Positions 19,129 through 27,496 of a stretch of 64,000 nucleotides of DNA are shown piece after piece; within the stretch, counting starts at the first letter, position 1; every line of letters begins with the position of its first letter. The notes beneath the pieces were generated by a model that was given only the letters and a program-made list of their open reading frames with translations, made no database searches and was not told the DNA's origin. The position numbers and the translations under genes are program-made. The stretch spans positions 124,001-188,000 of the forward strand of contig CAXXLC010000038.1 of NCBI GenBank assembly GCA_963677345.2. Reading direction: 5' to 3'. This DNA is from Saccharicrinis sp963677345. GTDB taxonomy: Bacteria > Bacteroidota > Bacteroidia > Bacteroidales > Marinilabiliaceae.

Positions 19129-19981
19129 AATTAGAGCGGTAATCTTTGGGTGAAACTTGCATAATCTTCTTGAAAGTCCGGTTAAAATAAGGAATGTCAT
19201 TAAACCCAGCAGCTGTGCAGATTTCTGAAATTGTCATGGATGTATCCTGAAGCATTATGCAAGAACATTTAATTCTATATTCATTTAAAGCTGTGAAAAA
19301 TGACGTTCCTTTTTCTCTTTTAAAAAATGAGCAGAAAGAGGAGTTATTCATCCCTACATATTTAGCTACATTATCAAGAGTTATTTTTTCTTGATAATGC
19401 GTCAATATGTAACGATGGACTTCCTGAAGTTTATCTGCCTTACGAGATTGTTTTTCACGAAAACCTACTATTTGCATTTCTGTATCTGAAGAAATATGAG
19501 AGATGATTTGAAGTAAGCTAGTTAACTGTTCCATATTGTTTTGGGAGATCATTGAATGCATTAGTCTTTGGATTATGGGCAACAATTTTCCCTTTAAACT
19601 CATGCCTTTTGATATCCCTTTCAAACGTTTTATACTGGATTGTAATTCAGGAAATGCATTTGAGCATTTATCAAGAAATGAGTCAGGAAAAATAATTGTG
19701 ATATTCTCAATTTTGCCTTGTTTGTCATGAACATTTTCATCAAAATACCAACCATGAGCTAAATTGGGAGGAAGTAAAATAATTTCTCCTTTAGAAAAGG
19801 TTTCCATATTGTCGCCAATAACACGTGTACCACTCCCTGTAATTACATAAGATAATTCCCAATCATTACTTTGGTGAATTGAAATCTGTTCATCCCACAC
19901 AATATGCACATGATCAAAGAAGAAGGATTTATCTTTTTCAATTTCAATGTGACAATATTTTGCTTTTTCAATATTTTTCAT
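19097..19981 (-). CDS. AraC family transcriptional regulator with cupin domain
   Basis: About 294 aa. An N-terminal cupin-like ligand domain (residues 15-110; WELSYVITGSGTRVIGD, LLPPNLAHGWYF) is followed by two helix-turn-helix motifs at the C-terminus (VAKYVGMNNSSFCSFFKREKG and EICTAAGFNDIPYFNRTFKK). I start at ATG 19981 rather than 20005, because a TAnnTTTG element (20003-20010 on this strand) overlaps the upstream ATG. The type is that of sugar or aromatic-ligand regulators; the ligand is unknown. None of the seven regulon modules seen further on lies at this gene. Confidence 0.85.
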   Translation of the reverse strand: MKNIEKAKYCHIEIEKDKSFFFDHVHIVWDEQISIHQSNDWELSYVITGSGTRVIGDNMETFSKGEIILLPPNLAHGWYFDENVHDKQGKIENITIIFPDSFLDKCSNAFPELQSSIKRLKGISKGMSLKGKLLPIIQRLMHSMISQNNMEQLTSLLQIISHISSDTEMQIVGFREKQSRKADKLQEVHRYILTHYQEKITLDNVAKYVGMNNSSFCSFFKREKGTSFFTALNEYRIKCSCIMLQDTSMTISEICTAAGFNDIPYFNRTFKKIMQVSPKDYRSNFKCDNLPPQP

Positions 19982-20190
19982 GGTGTTTGTTGTAGATATA
20001 TACAAAAATACGACAATATATTTTTAATAAAAGACAAGTATTTCAATTGCAACCATCTTTACTTTGCAATTGAGTAAATAATAATCTGAGTATGACATAA
20101 GATTTAATCTAACTCAAGTTAAAAAGGTTTATTGAATAGCAATTTATCTTATTTACAATAGTAATTTCGTTCAACACAAAAAGAATAATA

Positions 20191-20580
20191 ATGAAAATAG
20201 ACCACATTGCAATTTGGACTCATGATTTAGAGGGGGCAAAAGAGTTTTATATTAAGTATTTTGGCGCCAGGTGTAGTGAAAAATATATAAATGTTAAAAA
20301 GGAATTCTCCTCATACTTTCTCACCTTTGAAGATGGTGATGCCCGGATAGAACTAATGCACAATCCCAATATTATAGAACTTTTAGGGAATCATGCATCT
20401 TCGTTGGGATTAACGCACCTAGCCATTTCGGTTGGGGATAGAGAAAAGGTTAATAAGTTAACAGAACGGTTGAGAAGTGATGGATATAAAATTGTAAGCG
20501 AAGCAAGAATTACCGGAGATGGCTATTATGAAAGTGTTGTTGAAGATGATGAATGGAACAGAATTGAAATCACGGAATAA
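20191..20580 (+). CDS. VOC family (glyoxalase-like) protein
   Basis: 129 aa with two beta-alpha-beta-beta-beta units. MKIDHIAIWTHDLEGAKEFY at the N-terminus and LGLTHLAISVGDREKVNKL in the second half are typical. Likely metal ligands are His5, Glu54, His77 and a C-terminal Glu (RIEITE). The family includes glyoxalase I, fosfomycin-resistance and dioxygenase enzymes; the exact reaction is not decidable. Its position beside carbonyl-detoxifying enzymes would suit a glyoxalase-type role. Confidence 0.8.
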   Translation: MKIDHIAIWTHDLEGAKEFYIKYFGARCSEKYINVKKEFSSYFLTFEDGDARIELMHNPNIIELLGNHASSLGLTHLAISVGDREKVNKLTERLRSDGYKIVSEARITGDGYYESVVEDDEWNRIEITE

Positions 20581-20759
20581 AGCACAATAGATCTTTAGAT
20601 AAAAGACAATAGACTAATTTACAAGACGTTTTGAATCTATAAATTATATGATTTACAATAAAGACTATTGTATGTTGTTAAAATTTAGTGTGTTATAAAG
20701 TTTTAACGAACTATTGAAATTACTAACGCTCAAATAAGGAACGTAAATAGATATACAAT

Positions 20760-21917
20760 ATGAGTAATAGCAATAATAACCAATTAAACTTTTCTGATAC
20801 AAAAAAACATTACAAGATATTAGATGGTTTACGAGGTGTTGCAGCAATAATTGTTGTTGCTTTTCATATCCTGGAAACATTTACAGGAGGCGATCATTCT
20901 AAACAGATTATTAACCATGGCTATCTGGCGGTTGATTTCTTCTTTGTTCTATCTGGTTTTGTGATAGGTTATGCCTATGACGACCGCTGGCAAAAGATGA
21001 CGCTGGGAGGCTTTTTTAAGCGACGATTAATTCGTCTGCACCCAATGATTATTGTAGGGATGATTATTGGTGCAATAACTTTCTATTTTCAGGATAGCAG
21101 TTTCTTTCCTGTCATATCTGAAACACCGGTTTGGAAAATGTTATTGGTAATGGTAATAGGTTTTACCTTAATTCCTGTTGGCCACTCGATGGATATTAGG
21201 GGGTGGACAGAAATGCATCCTTTGAATGGGCCGGCATGGTCGCTGTTTTTTGAATACCTAGGTAATATACTTTACGCATTATTTATCAAAAAACTTTCAA
21301 ATAAAATTTTAGCACTATTGGTATTTATTGCCGGAGCTGCATTAATTCATCTGGCTGTGACAAGTTCGCAAGGTGATGTAATTGGAGGATGGTCAATTGA
21401 TGTCACTCAGCTTAGAATAGGATTTACAAGACTACTATATCCGTTTTTAGCAGGTTTATTATTATCCAGAATTGTAAAACCAGGCCAATACAAGAATGCA
21501 TTCTTCTGGAGCAGTTTAATACTTGTTGTTGTTTTCTCCATACCAAGAGTAGGAAATCCTGATCAAGTTTGGCAAAATGGCCTTTACGACTCATTATCCA
21601 TAATATTGGTATTCCCTTTGGTTGTTTATATTGGCGCTAGTGGTGAAACAAAAGGAAAAATGTCATCTAAAATAAGTCGCTTTCTTGGTGATATATCTTA
21701 TCCCCTATACATAATTCACTATCCCTTTATTTATATGTATATGGCCTGGATTGATAAAAATCAGAGTTTCATAAATTCATCACCGTTTGGAAAACCAACC
21801 ATGGTATTAATATCAATAGGAGTACTTTTGGTGTGCGTGATATTGGCTTTTGCTTTATTTAAATTTTATGATGTGCCTGTAAGAAAATGGCTTACAGAAA
21901 AATTTATGAAGAAATAG
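20760..21917 (+). CDS. acyltransferase family 3 membrane protein
   Basis: 385 aa integral membrane protein with about ten transmembrane helices. The acyltransferase-3 signature starts at LDGLRGVAAIIVVAFHI, with the catalytic-type His in AFH and RRLIRLHPM further on. Such proteins move acetyl or other acyl groups onto surface polysaccharides or lipids. The next gene, a soluble O-acetyltransferase, starts 10 bp after its stop, so the two form an operon. Confidence 0.88.
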   Translation: MSNSNNNQLNFSDTKKHYKILDGLRGVAAIIVVAFHILETFTGGDHSKQIINHGYLAVDFFFVLSGFVIGYAYDDRWQKMTLGGFFKRRLIRLHPMIIVGMIIGAITFYFQDSSFFPVISETPVWKMLLVMVIGFTLIPVGHSMDIRGWTEMHPLNGPAWSLFFEYLGNILYALFIKKLSNKILALLVFIAGAALIHLAVTSSQGDVIGGWSIDVTQLRIGFTRLLYPFLAGLLLSRIVKPGQYKNAFFWSSLILVVVFSIPRVGNPDQVWQNGLYDSLSIILVFPLVVYIGASGETKGKMSSKISRFLGDISYPLYIIHYPFIYMYMAWIDKNQSFINSSPFGKPTMVLISIGVLLVCVILAFALFKFYDVPVRKWLTEKFMKK

Positions 21918-21926
21918 AATGGTTTT

Positions 21927-22493
21927 ATGATAATGAAAACAGAGAAACAAAAAATGCTGGCATATGAATGGTTTAATGCGTTCGATGAAGAGCTTGCAAA
22001 TGAACGATTGTATGCAAAAAAGATATTACAAGAATTAAATGATTCATCTGTAAATGATGATAATATTAGGCGGCAAAAAATTCAATCATTAATGCCAAAT
22101 TGTGGCTCAAATATATGGATACAATCTCCATTTTACTGTGATTACGGCTATAATATAGAATTGGGAGACAACGTGTTTTTTAATTTCAACTGCACTGTTT
22201 TAGATATTGCAAAAGTTAAAATAGGAGACAGAGTCTTAATTGGTCCAAACACACAAATTTATACGGTTATGCACCCAATCAACCATATTGAAAGGTCATT
22301 TGGTTTAGAATGTGGTAAACCCATTGTTATTGGAGATGATGTATGGATAGGAGGGGGTGTTATTATTTGCCCGGGAGTTAAAATTGGAGACCGAACAGTC
22401 ATTGGCGCAGGTAGTGTGGTTACCAAGGATATGCCTTCTGATGTTGTTGCAGCTGGTAATCCTTGTCGGGTAATTCGGGAAAATAAACATTGA
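21927..22493 (+). CDS. sugar O-acetyltransferase (left-handed beta-helix)
   Basis: 188 aa, maltose/galactoside O-acetyltransferase type. An N-terminal helical region (MLAYEWFNAFDEELANERLYAKK) precedes hexapeptide repeats (GDNVFFNFNCTVLDIAKVKIGDRVLIGPNTQIYT). The catalytic-type His is in MHPINH, and the C-terminus has the usual AAGNPCRVIRE. It uses acetyl-CoA. The ATG two codons later (21933) is an alternative start. A paralogous gene lies at 23344 on the other strand. Confidence 0.9.
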   Translation: MIMKTEKQKMLAYEWFNAFDEELANERLYAKKILQELNDSSVNDDNIRRQKIQSLMPNCGSNIWIQSPFYCDYGYNIELGDNVFFNFNCTVLDIAKVKIGDRVLIGPNTQIYTVMHPINHIERSFGLECGKPIVIGDDVWIGGGVIICPGVKIGDRTVIGAGSVVTKDMPSDVVAAGNPCRVIRENKH

Positions 22494-22562
22494 AATTTTT
22501 AAGAACAGTGATGCTGCATTCCTATACTTTAACCCGGATTATGTATTAGAACTTCGTAATGA

Positions 22563-22669
22563 ACATTGAAAGTGCAATAAAACAAGGCTTTACTGAAACG
22601 AGGCATAGCATCGTTCTGGTGAATTGAAGTGAAGCAACGAAGTGTCTTGTTTTGAAGTAATTTCAATGT
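22563..22669. repeat. imperfect palindromic element
   Basis: The 309-bp gap between the convergent acetyltransferase and NTF2-like genes contains a bulged inverted repeat: ACATTGAAA (22563-22571) with TTTCAATGT (22661-22669), AAAACAAG (22579-22586) with CTTGTTTT (22646-22653), and an inner AACGA/TCGTT pair. It has no ORF and no T run; a small palindromic repeat or structured RNA is possible. Confidence 0.5.
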
Positions 22670-22704
22670 GTAATAGATTTTCTAATGCATATTGCGGGTT
22701 TAAC

Positions 22705-22746
22705 ACAAAATCTCCGGTGAATAGTAGAGTCACTTGGAGATTTTGT
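22705..22746. terminator. bidirectional terminator
   Basis: Perfect 11-bp inverted repeat ACAAAATCTCC/GGAGATTTTGT (22705-22715, 22736-22746) with a 20-nt loop, between convergent genes. Confidence 0.7.
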
Positions 22747-22802
22747 ATTTAAATCTTCCCTGCAAAAAGCACATAATTATATTTTAGAGAAGGGATACAA
22801 GA

Positions 22803-23327
22803 TCACTCAACTTCTTCTTTATCCTGCCAAATAAAGTTAGAAGTGCGTTTTGTAATCAACCAGCAACCGTTCTCCTTAATAAATTCATCGTTATAAAAAA
22901 CACCCATTGTAGTCTTTATTTTTTTACCATCTTCCATACCTATTAATACAACCATGCAATAGGATGTTGCAGAAGCAGTATTCCCTTTCAGGTCTATGGT
23001 TTGTTGACCATTAATGTGGTAAACAGTTTCAAAAAGACTCAGGTACGAACTAAAGGCATCGCCAATTTGTTTCCGGCCTGCTAAAGTCATTCCTGATTGT
23101 CCATTCACACGTGATTCTACGGAAGCATTTTCTGTAAATAGCAAGGTTTGTTTTTGGGTTTCTTTTTGGTCAGCTAATACAGAAAAAGTATCAACTAAAT
23201 TTTTTATGGACATTTTGTCTTCAATCACCTGAATTCTATCCGATAATTCTTTGGTATTTTGCATTGTTTGTGCCTTTAATGTTGTAAATAATGTCATAAT
23301 CGATAATGCGATAACTATTTTCTTCAT
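22803..23327 (-). CDS. secreted nuclear transport factor 2-like (SnoaL) protein
   Basis: 174 aa with a signal peptide (KKIVIALSIMTLFTTLKAQ). The rest fits a SnoaL/NTF2-like cone: an N-terminal helix with IQVIEDKMSIKNLVDTFSVLADQKE, then curved beta strands (TSYCMVVLIGMEDGKKIKTT, FIKENGCWLITKRTSNFIW). Such domains often act on or bind small hydrophobic substrates. It is the second gene of a leftward operon behind regulon module (a), 16 bp after the acetyltransferase gene. Confidence 0.75.
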   Translation of the reverse strand: MKKIVIALSIMTLFTTLKAQTMQNTKELSDRIQVIEDKMSIKNLVDTFSVLADQKETQKQTLLFTENASVESRVNGQSGMTLAGRKQIGDAFSSYLSLFETVYHINGQQTIDLKGNTASATSYCMVVLIGMEDGKKIKTTMGVFYNDEFIKENGCWLITKRTSNFIWQDKEEVE

Positions 23328-23343
23328 GGTATTGTATTTTAGA

Positions 23344-23916
23344 TTATATTTCTGTTTTATTAAGTCTTTTGATTACTCTAGCTGGATTACCTCCAACAAT
23401 TACATTTGGTTCCACATCTTTTGTGACCACCGACCCTCCGGCAACCACAGAATTCTCTCCAATTGTAATCCCAGGTAAAATAGTAGCACGAGCACCAATC
23501 CATACATTTTTTTTAATACGAATTGGTTTGCAGATAAGCGTATTGTGGTCATCGAAATCGTGATTTGCAGTTAAAAGTGTTACTTGTGGCCCAATCATCA
23601 CGCAGTCATCAATTGTTATGCTCCCTGCGGTCATACAAGTGCAATTGTGATTAATAAAAACTTGTTTACCAATCTTAATGTTTTTACCCATGTCAATATA
23701 AAATGGAGGCATTATAGCTGTACCTTCTTCAAACGGTTTGCCTATTAGTTCAGCAAACAACGGAGGTAAATCTTCTAACTTATGAAACTCATTATTAATT
23801 CTATGGATAACCTTTCTTGATGATTCCATATCCAAAATTGCAGGTGCAAAATCAGGATTATACATACTTAATGGTTCACCATTCTTTAGTCGTTCATATA
23901 AATCTCTTCTTTCCAT
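23344..23916 (-). CDS. sugar O-acetyltransferase
   Basis: 190 aa left-handed beta-helix acetyltransferase of the maltose acetyltransferase type: N-terminal DLYERLKNGEPLSMYNPDF, hexapeptide repeats (GKNIKIGKQVFINHNCTC), catalytic-type His in TANHDFDDH and C-terminal VGGNPARVIKRL. It heads a leftward operon with the NTF2-like gene. Upstream lies the 68-bp AraC-type operator/promoter module (a) at 23948-24015, with its -7 element 31 nt before the ATG. The acceptor is unknown. Confidence 0.9.
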   Translation of the reverse strand: MERRDLYERLKNGEPLSMYNPDFAPAILDMESSRKVIHRINNEFHKLEDLPPLFAELIGKPFEEGTAIMPPFYIDMGKNIKIGKQVFINHNCTCMTAGSITIDDCVMIGPQVTLLTANHDFDDHNTLICKPIRIKKNVWIGARATILPGITIGENSVVAGGSVVTKDVEPNVIVGGNPARVIKRLNKTEI

Positions 23917-23947
23917 TTCTTAAATTATTGTTTTAATTACTTCGATG

Positions 23948-24015
23948 CAAAATTGGTAATCATTTGGTATCTATGGTTTATACAAAACACAGTATTACAT
24001 ACCATATTCACTGTT
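23948..24015 (-). promoter_or_regulatory. regulon module (a): AraC-type operator plus -7 element
   Basis: Half-sites ACACAGTA (23987) and TCACTGTT (24008) on the + strand are 21 bp apart; reading leftward, CAATTTTG follows with its TTTG 36-39 nt beyond the proximal half-site. It drives the acetyltransferase operon at 23916. The half-sites are the most diverged of the seven copies. Confidence 0.6.
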
Positions 24016-24121
24016 ACGCTATTAACTAATAATAAATTAGTCTCCAAACACTTATATTTGTAGTAAATAATAAAAGCGAATAGATAAGCATAGTAAAAAA
24101 CTGATAATAAACAGTATTCAA

Positions 24122-24520
24122 ATGTTACTGGATTACAGTATGCGATTTTATGACCGACAGTTTATTACCAGAGAAAACACAAACAAAGGGATAATTGAGC
24201 AGTTTGAACGATATTTAAACGATTATTTTCAGTCGGAAAAGCCACAAAACATAGGCTTGCCATCGGTTACTTTAATAGCCCGGGAACTACACCTTTCAAC
24301 AAATTATTTTGGAGATTTGGTTAAAAAAGAAACTGGTCAGACAGCTTTGGATTATATTCATCTGAAATTAATTTCTTTAGCCAAGGAGAAGGTGTTGGAT
24401 ATAACAAAAACTGTTGGTGAGATTGCTTATGAGCTGGGGTTTAAGTATCCTCAGCACTTTACCAGATTATTTAAAAAGAATGTGGGTGTTTCGCCGAGTG
24501 AGTATAGAGGAATGAATTGA
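24122..24520 (+). pseudogene. N-terminally truncated AraC family regulator
   Basis: 132 aa containing only the linker and the two C-terminal helix-turn-helix motifs. It is clearly paralogous to the last 130 residues of the full regulator at 32141 (shared RFYDRQFITR, LSTNYFGDLVKKETG/LSANYFGDLIKKETG and EIAYELGFK). About 170 N-terminal residues, the effector domain, are missing. The upstream region keeps the divergent arrangement of the full gene, with TATATTTG at 24053-24060 placed 37 nt from module (a), against 38 nt at the intact locus, but the ATG is 62 nt further on. It is either a decayed copy or a stand-alone DNA-binding protein. Confidence 0.7.
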
Positions 24521-24523
24521 ATT

Positions 24524-24566
24524 AAAAAGAAGCTATCAATTCTAATTCTTGACAGCTTTCTTCTTA
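24524..24566. terminator. terminator between convergent genes
   Basis: AAGAAGCTATCAA pairs imperfectly with TTGACAGCTTTCTT, with A and T runs on both sides, between the truncated AraC gene and the GH127 gene. Confidence 0.6.
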
Positions 24567-24589
24567 ATCTCAATATCTATATTACTTTT

Positions 24590-26536
24590 CTATTTTACAA
24601 TTGGAAAATAAATATTATATCGCTCATCTGCTATCTCATACAATGGTACAAATCTGATATTGTGTTCCTGGTTTATTGTGTTATAATGGCTTTGTTTCCA
24701 TCGTACAATCCGATATTGCTGTTCGTATTCGCGTGAAAGAATAGAGGATGGGTTTTTAACATCACCTTTTAAAGGCGTATCGTTATCGCTAATTCCAGCT
24801 AGTACAACTGGCCCCTCCATAAATGCATATTGGTTTTCTGAACCTGCAAGCTTTTCTGTGTATAATTGTTGGGGAAATTCGATGCTTATTTCATCATTAT
24901 TCCATGTACGATTGATAACAAAAGTACCATTCAAAACAGACACATTTTGCGGTTTTCCATTTACTTTAATGATGGCTTTTTGTTTTAACCACCATGGCAA
25001 GCGAAGCTCCAACGCAAAATTAACTGGTTTCTCTGCGTCCACATTCATTATTATTTCCCAACGATTTCCATTGTATGATGAATTCCATTGATGTGCCTTT
25101 AAATCTTGTTTAATAGTAACATTTGTCTCATTTCTTTCCCATTTAAGTTCTGATGGAATGTACTGACTAACTGTTAAGCCCTTTTCACTTTCAAAATAAA
25201 TTAAGGAATTATAGCGGGTATGCGCCTGAACTAACGTACCATGACAACAGAAAAAATCCATAGTCGGGTCGCCCCAGCCTTTTTCACCACCTTTGGTATA
25301 ACCTGCTCCCATAGGTAGGAAATATGCAATCATCCCTGTATTGGGATTTTGCTGAGCCAAAATACCATTATAAATATTGCGCTCAATATAATCTGCGTAC
25401 TTTGTATCTCCGGTCCAGCGGTACAAATAATCTGCCGTACGAATCATGTTGTAAACAGTACAATGCTCCTGATTATTCTCGCCAGTAAAGTGTGCTAATT
25501 CTCCTTTTGGTATCCAATGTTCGCCACAGTTTTGACCACCTGTACAAAATTCATCCCGGTCATCTACTGCATTTTTCCAAAACTCTTCTGTTAAACTTCT
25601 CCAATAGGTATTTCCGGTCACTTCATAGATACGAGCAGAACCATGCGACCATGGGATACTGGCATTGGCATGATTATTCGATAGTGCATCGTTACCTTTT
25701 TGAAGTTCCTGAAAAATGTTAGGATTTCCATAGCGTTCCATTAAATCAAGGTACTTTTGTTTATGAGTTACGCCATACAAATCTGCCCATATTTCAAGCA
25801 TACCACTGGTTTCTCCACTGTAAGCTGCTGCGGCATTGTTTTCTTCAATCAATTTATCAGTCCAGGCGTGAAACCAATCGGTAAAGTTATCGAGAACAGT
25901 TAAGGCTTGTTCTGAATCTGTCATAATATAATAATCATAGAGGCCCATTAATGTTTTATGCAAGGTATATTGAGGCGACCAAATTTGACGACCTTGGGCA
26001 ATAAAATCCATGTATTTTTCAGGAATTGAGCCAACCCACTCACCACCATTTGCCTCCTGACAAATAGCCAGTTCTGCTACAATTTTATCAGCCTTTGCTT
26101 TTATTTCTTCATCCTTTGTTTCAGCATACATATAAGCTGCTGCTGAAAGCCAATGGCCTAAAAAGTGCCCCCGTAGCTGATTCATTGGAGATTCCCAACC
26201 CCAGTAAAAATCATTTATGCTTTGCTCACTCTTTTGAATCATGATATTGCCAGTTTTGGAAATTCCGGCTTCGTAATAAAAGTTCTGCAATAGTTTATCG
26301 TTTTCTAAACTCATTACATACTTTTTATTTAGGTCGAAACGTTGCTGAAATAAACTGGGTAATAACTTTACATTTTCTACTGGTACTGGTTTTAGTTTTA
26401 TGTCAGCGGATTGAGCTGATTGGAATAAACTACTATCAAAGGGTTGTTCTTTGCCAGCATTATTGATATAAACAATCTGGGCTTTCAGATTAAAAACCAA
26501 TAGGATCATCAGACCCCAAAGTGAAGCTTTTTTCAT
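24590..26536 (-). CDS. GH127-type beta-L-arabinofuranosidase, secreted
   Basis: 648 aa glycoside hydrolase of the DUF1680/GH127-GH146 group, with a signal peptide (KKASLWGLMILLVFNLKAQ). Glu357 and Cys359 (NQEHCTVYN) with Cys430-Cys431 (FFCCHG) match the zinc-binding Glu and Cys set of characterised GH127 enzymes, in which one cysteine is the nucleophile. It should release beta-L-arabinofuranose, or a related furanose, in the periplasm. No SusC/SusD pair or other glycosidase is adjacent, so it is not in a standard polysaccharide-utilisation locus, and no regulon module precedes it. Confidence 0.88.
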   Translation of the reverse strand: MKKASLWGLMILLVFNLKAQIVYINNAGKEQPFDSSLFQSAQSADIKLKPVPVENVKLLPSLFQQRFDLNKKYVMSLENDKLLQNFYYEAGISKTGNIMIQKSEQSINDFYWGWESPMNQLRGHFLGHWLSAAAYMYAETKDEEIKAKADKIVAELAICQEANGGEWVGSIPEKYMDFIAQGRQIWSPQYTLHKTLMGLYDYYIMTDSEQALTVLDNFTDWFHAWTDKLIEENNAAAAYSGETSGMLEIWADLYGVTHKQKYLDLMERYGNPNIFQELQKGNDALSNNHANASIPWSHGSARIYEVTGNTYWRSLTEEFWKNAVDDRDEFCTGGQNCGEHWIPKGELAHFTGENNQEHCTVYNMIRTADYLYRWTGDTKYADYIERNIYNGILAQQNPNTGMIAYFLPMGAGYTKGGEKGWGDPTMDFFCCHGTLVQAHTRYNSLIYFESEKGLTVSQYIPSELKWERNETNVTIKQDLKAHQWNSSYNGNRWEIIMNVDAEKPVNFALELRLPWWLKQKAIIKVNGKPQNVSVLNGTFVINRTWNNDEISIEFPQQLYTEKLAGSENQYAFMEGPVVLAGISDNDTPLKGDVKNPSSILSREYEQQYRIVRWKQSHYNTINQEHNIRFVPLYEIADERYNIYFPIVK

Positions 26537-26729
26537 ATTATATTTTTGATAATTAGGTTATAAAAACAAATCTAATTAAATGTTATTGTTTTGCATAACT
26601 TATCATTCTTTTTGCAAAAAAAATGTAAAACTTAGTTGTTTCTAAAGTTTTTCCATCTAAATGGAAATATGCGATTACTTGATAATGAATGTATGAGAAT
26701 ACATACTTACTAAAGGCTGTACAAGAAGC

Positions 26730-27410
26730 TTAAGATAACTTTTTCTCTGATAATTTTTTAATATCCTTTGGCTCAAGAATCTGATTTGGATAATCAACAA
26801 AAACACTATTTATCATTGCTTTTGCAAAATCCGATAATCTTAAAATAGCAGTAGGGAAGATGGGACGAAGCAACACCATTAACCATTTCAAATATTTGAC
26901 AGACTGATAGGTTTGATTTGGTTTCACTTTTAAATAAGGAATTAAGCCAGACGGACGAAAATTATAAACTTGCTTAAAAGGTAGTTTCATCAAATCGTTT
27001 TCGGTTTTTCCTTTTACACGAGCCCACATAGTCTTGCCTTTTTCGGAACTGTCGGTACCTGCTCCTGAAATGTAACAAAAGGTCATCGATGGATTTTCTT
27101 CGCAAAGAAATTTTGCAAAATCCATAGTTAGTGAATAAGTTAGACGAGTATAGGTAGCTTCATCCATACCTAATGAAGAAACACCGATGCAAAAGAAACA
27201 AGCATCATAATCATGAAGTGAATCCTCAAATGCTGAAACATCTAATAAATCGGGAATAATTATCTCTTTGAGCTTAGGATGCTGCCCCCCTGATGCACGA
27301 CGATTAATGACTAATACTGTTCCAATTAAATCATGCTTTAAGCATTGGTCTAAAACACTCTCTCCAATCATTCCGGTAGCTCCGGTTATTATTACATTAA
27401 TTGCTTTCAT
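26730..27410 (-). CDS. NAD(P)-binding epimerase-like oxidoreductase
   Basis: 226 aa atypical short-chain dehydrogenase. The Rossmann motif GATGMIGESVLDQCL is at residues 9-23, followed by LVINRRASG and CFFCIGVSS; the usual Tyr-x3-Lys is replaced by YISGAGTDSSEKGK. Such HTATIP2/YbjT-like proteins bind NAD(P)H, often without known substrates. It is the third leftward gene behind regulon module (b), after an AKR and an alpha/beta hydrolase. A perfect 15-nt palindrome (TTCAAACTGTTTGAA) lies at its start codon. Confidence 0.8.
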   Translation of the reverse strand: MKAINVIITGATGMIGESVLDQCLKHDLIGTVLVINRRASGGQHPKLKEIIIPDLLDVSAFEDSLHDYDACFFCIGVSSLGMDEATYTRLTYSLTMDFAKFLCEENPSMTFCYISGAGTDSSEKGKTMWARVKGKTENDLMKLPFKQVYNFRPSGLIPYLKVKPNQTYQSVKYLKWLMVLLRPIFPTAILRLSDFAKAMINSVFVDYPNQILEPKDIKKLSEKKLS

Positions 27411-27430
27411 TCAAACTGTTTGAATAAGTT

Positions 27431-27467
27431 AACAGACAACTAACTATAAACATGTTAGTTGCCTGTT
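27431..27467. other. intergenic hairpin, possible attenuator or terminator
   Basis: AACAGaCAACTAAC (27431-27444) pairs with GTTAGTTGcCTGTT (27454-27467), one mismatch, 9-nt loop, no T run. It lies between the alpha/beta hydrolase and the epimerase-like gene and could lower downstream expression. Confidence 0.5.
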
Positions 27468-27496
27468 TGTTAAATTGTATGTAAATTAATTCCAGA

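Noticed and set aside
24590..26536. Polysaccharide-utilisation locus around the GH127 enzyme
   Set aside because: No SusC/SusD pair, sigma/anti-sigma pair or other glycosidase lies next to it.
26537..26729. Possible eighth regulon module upstream of the GH127 gene (TTACTTGAT)
   Set aside because: One half-site-like word is present, but nothing matches 21 bp away, so the fixed geometry is absent.
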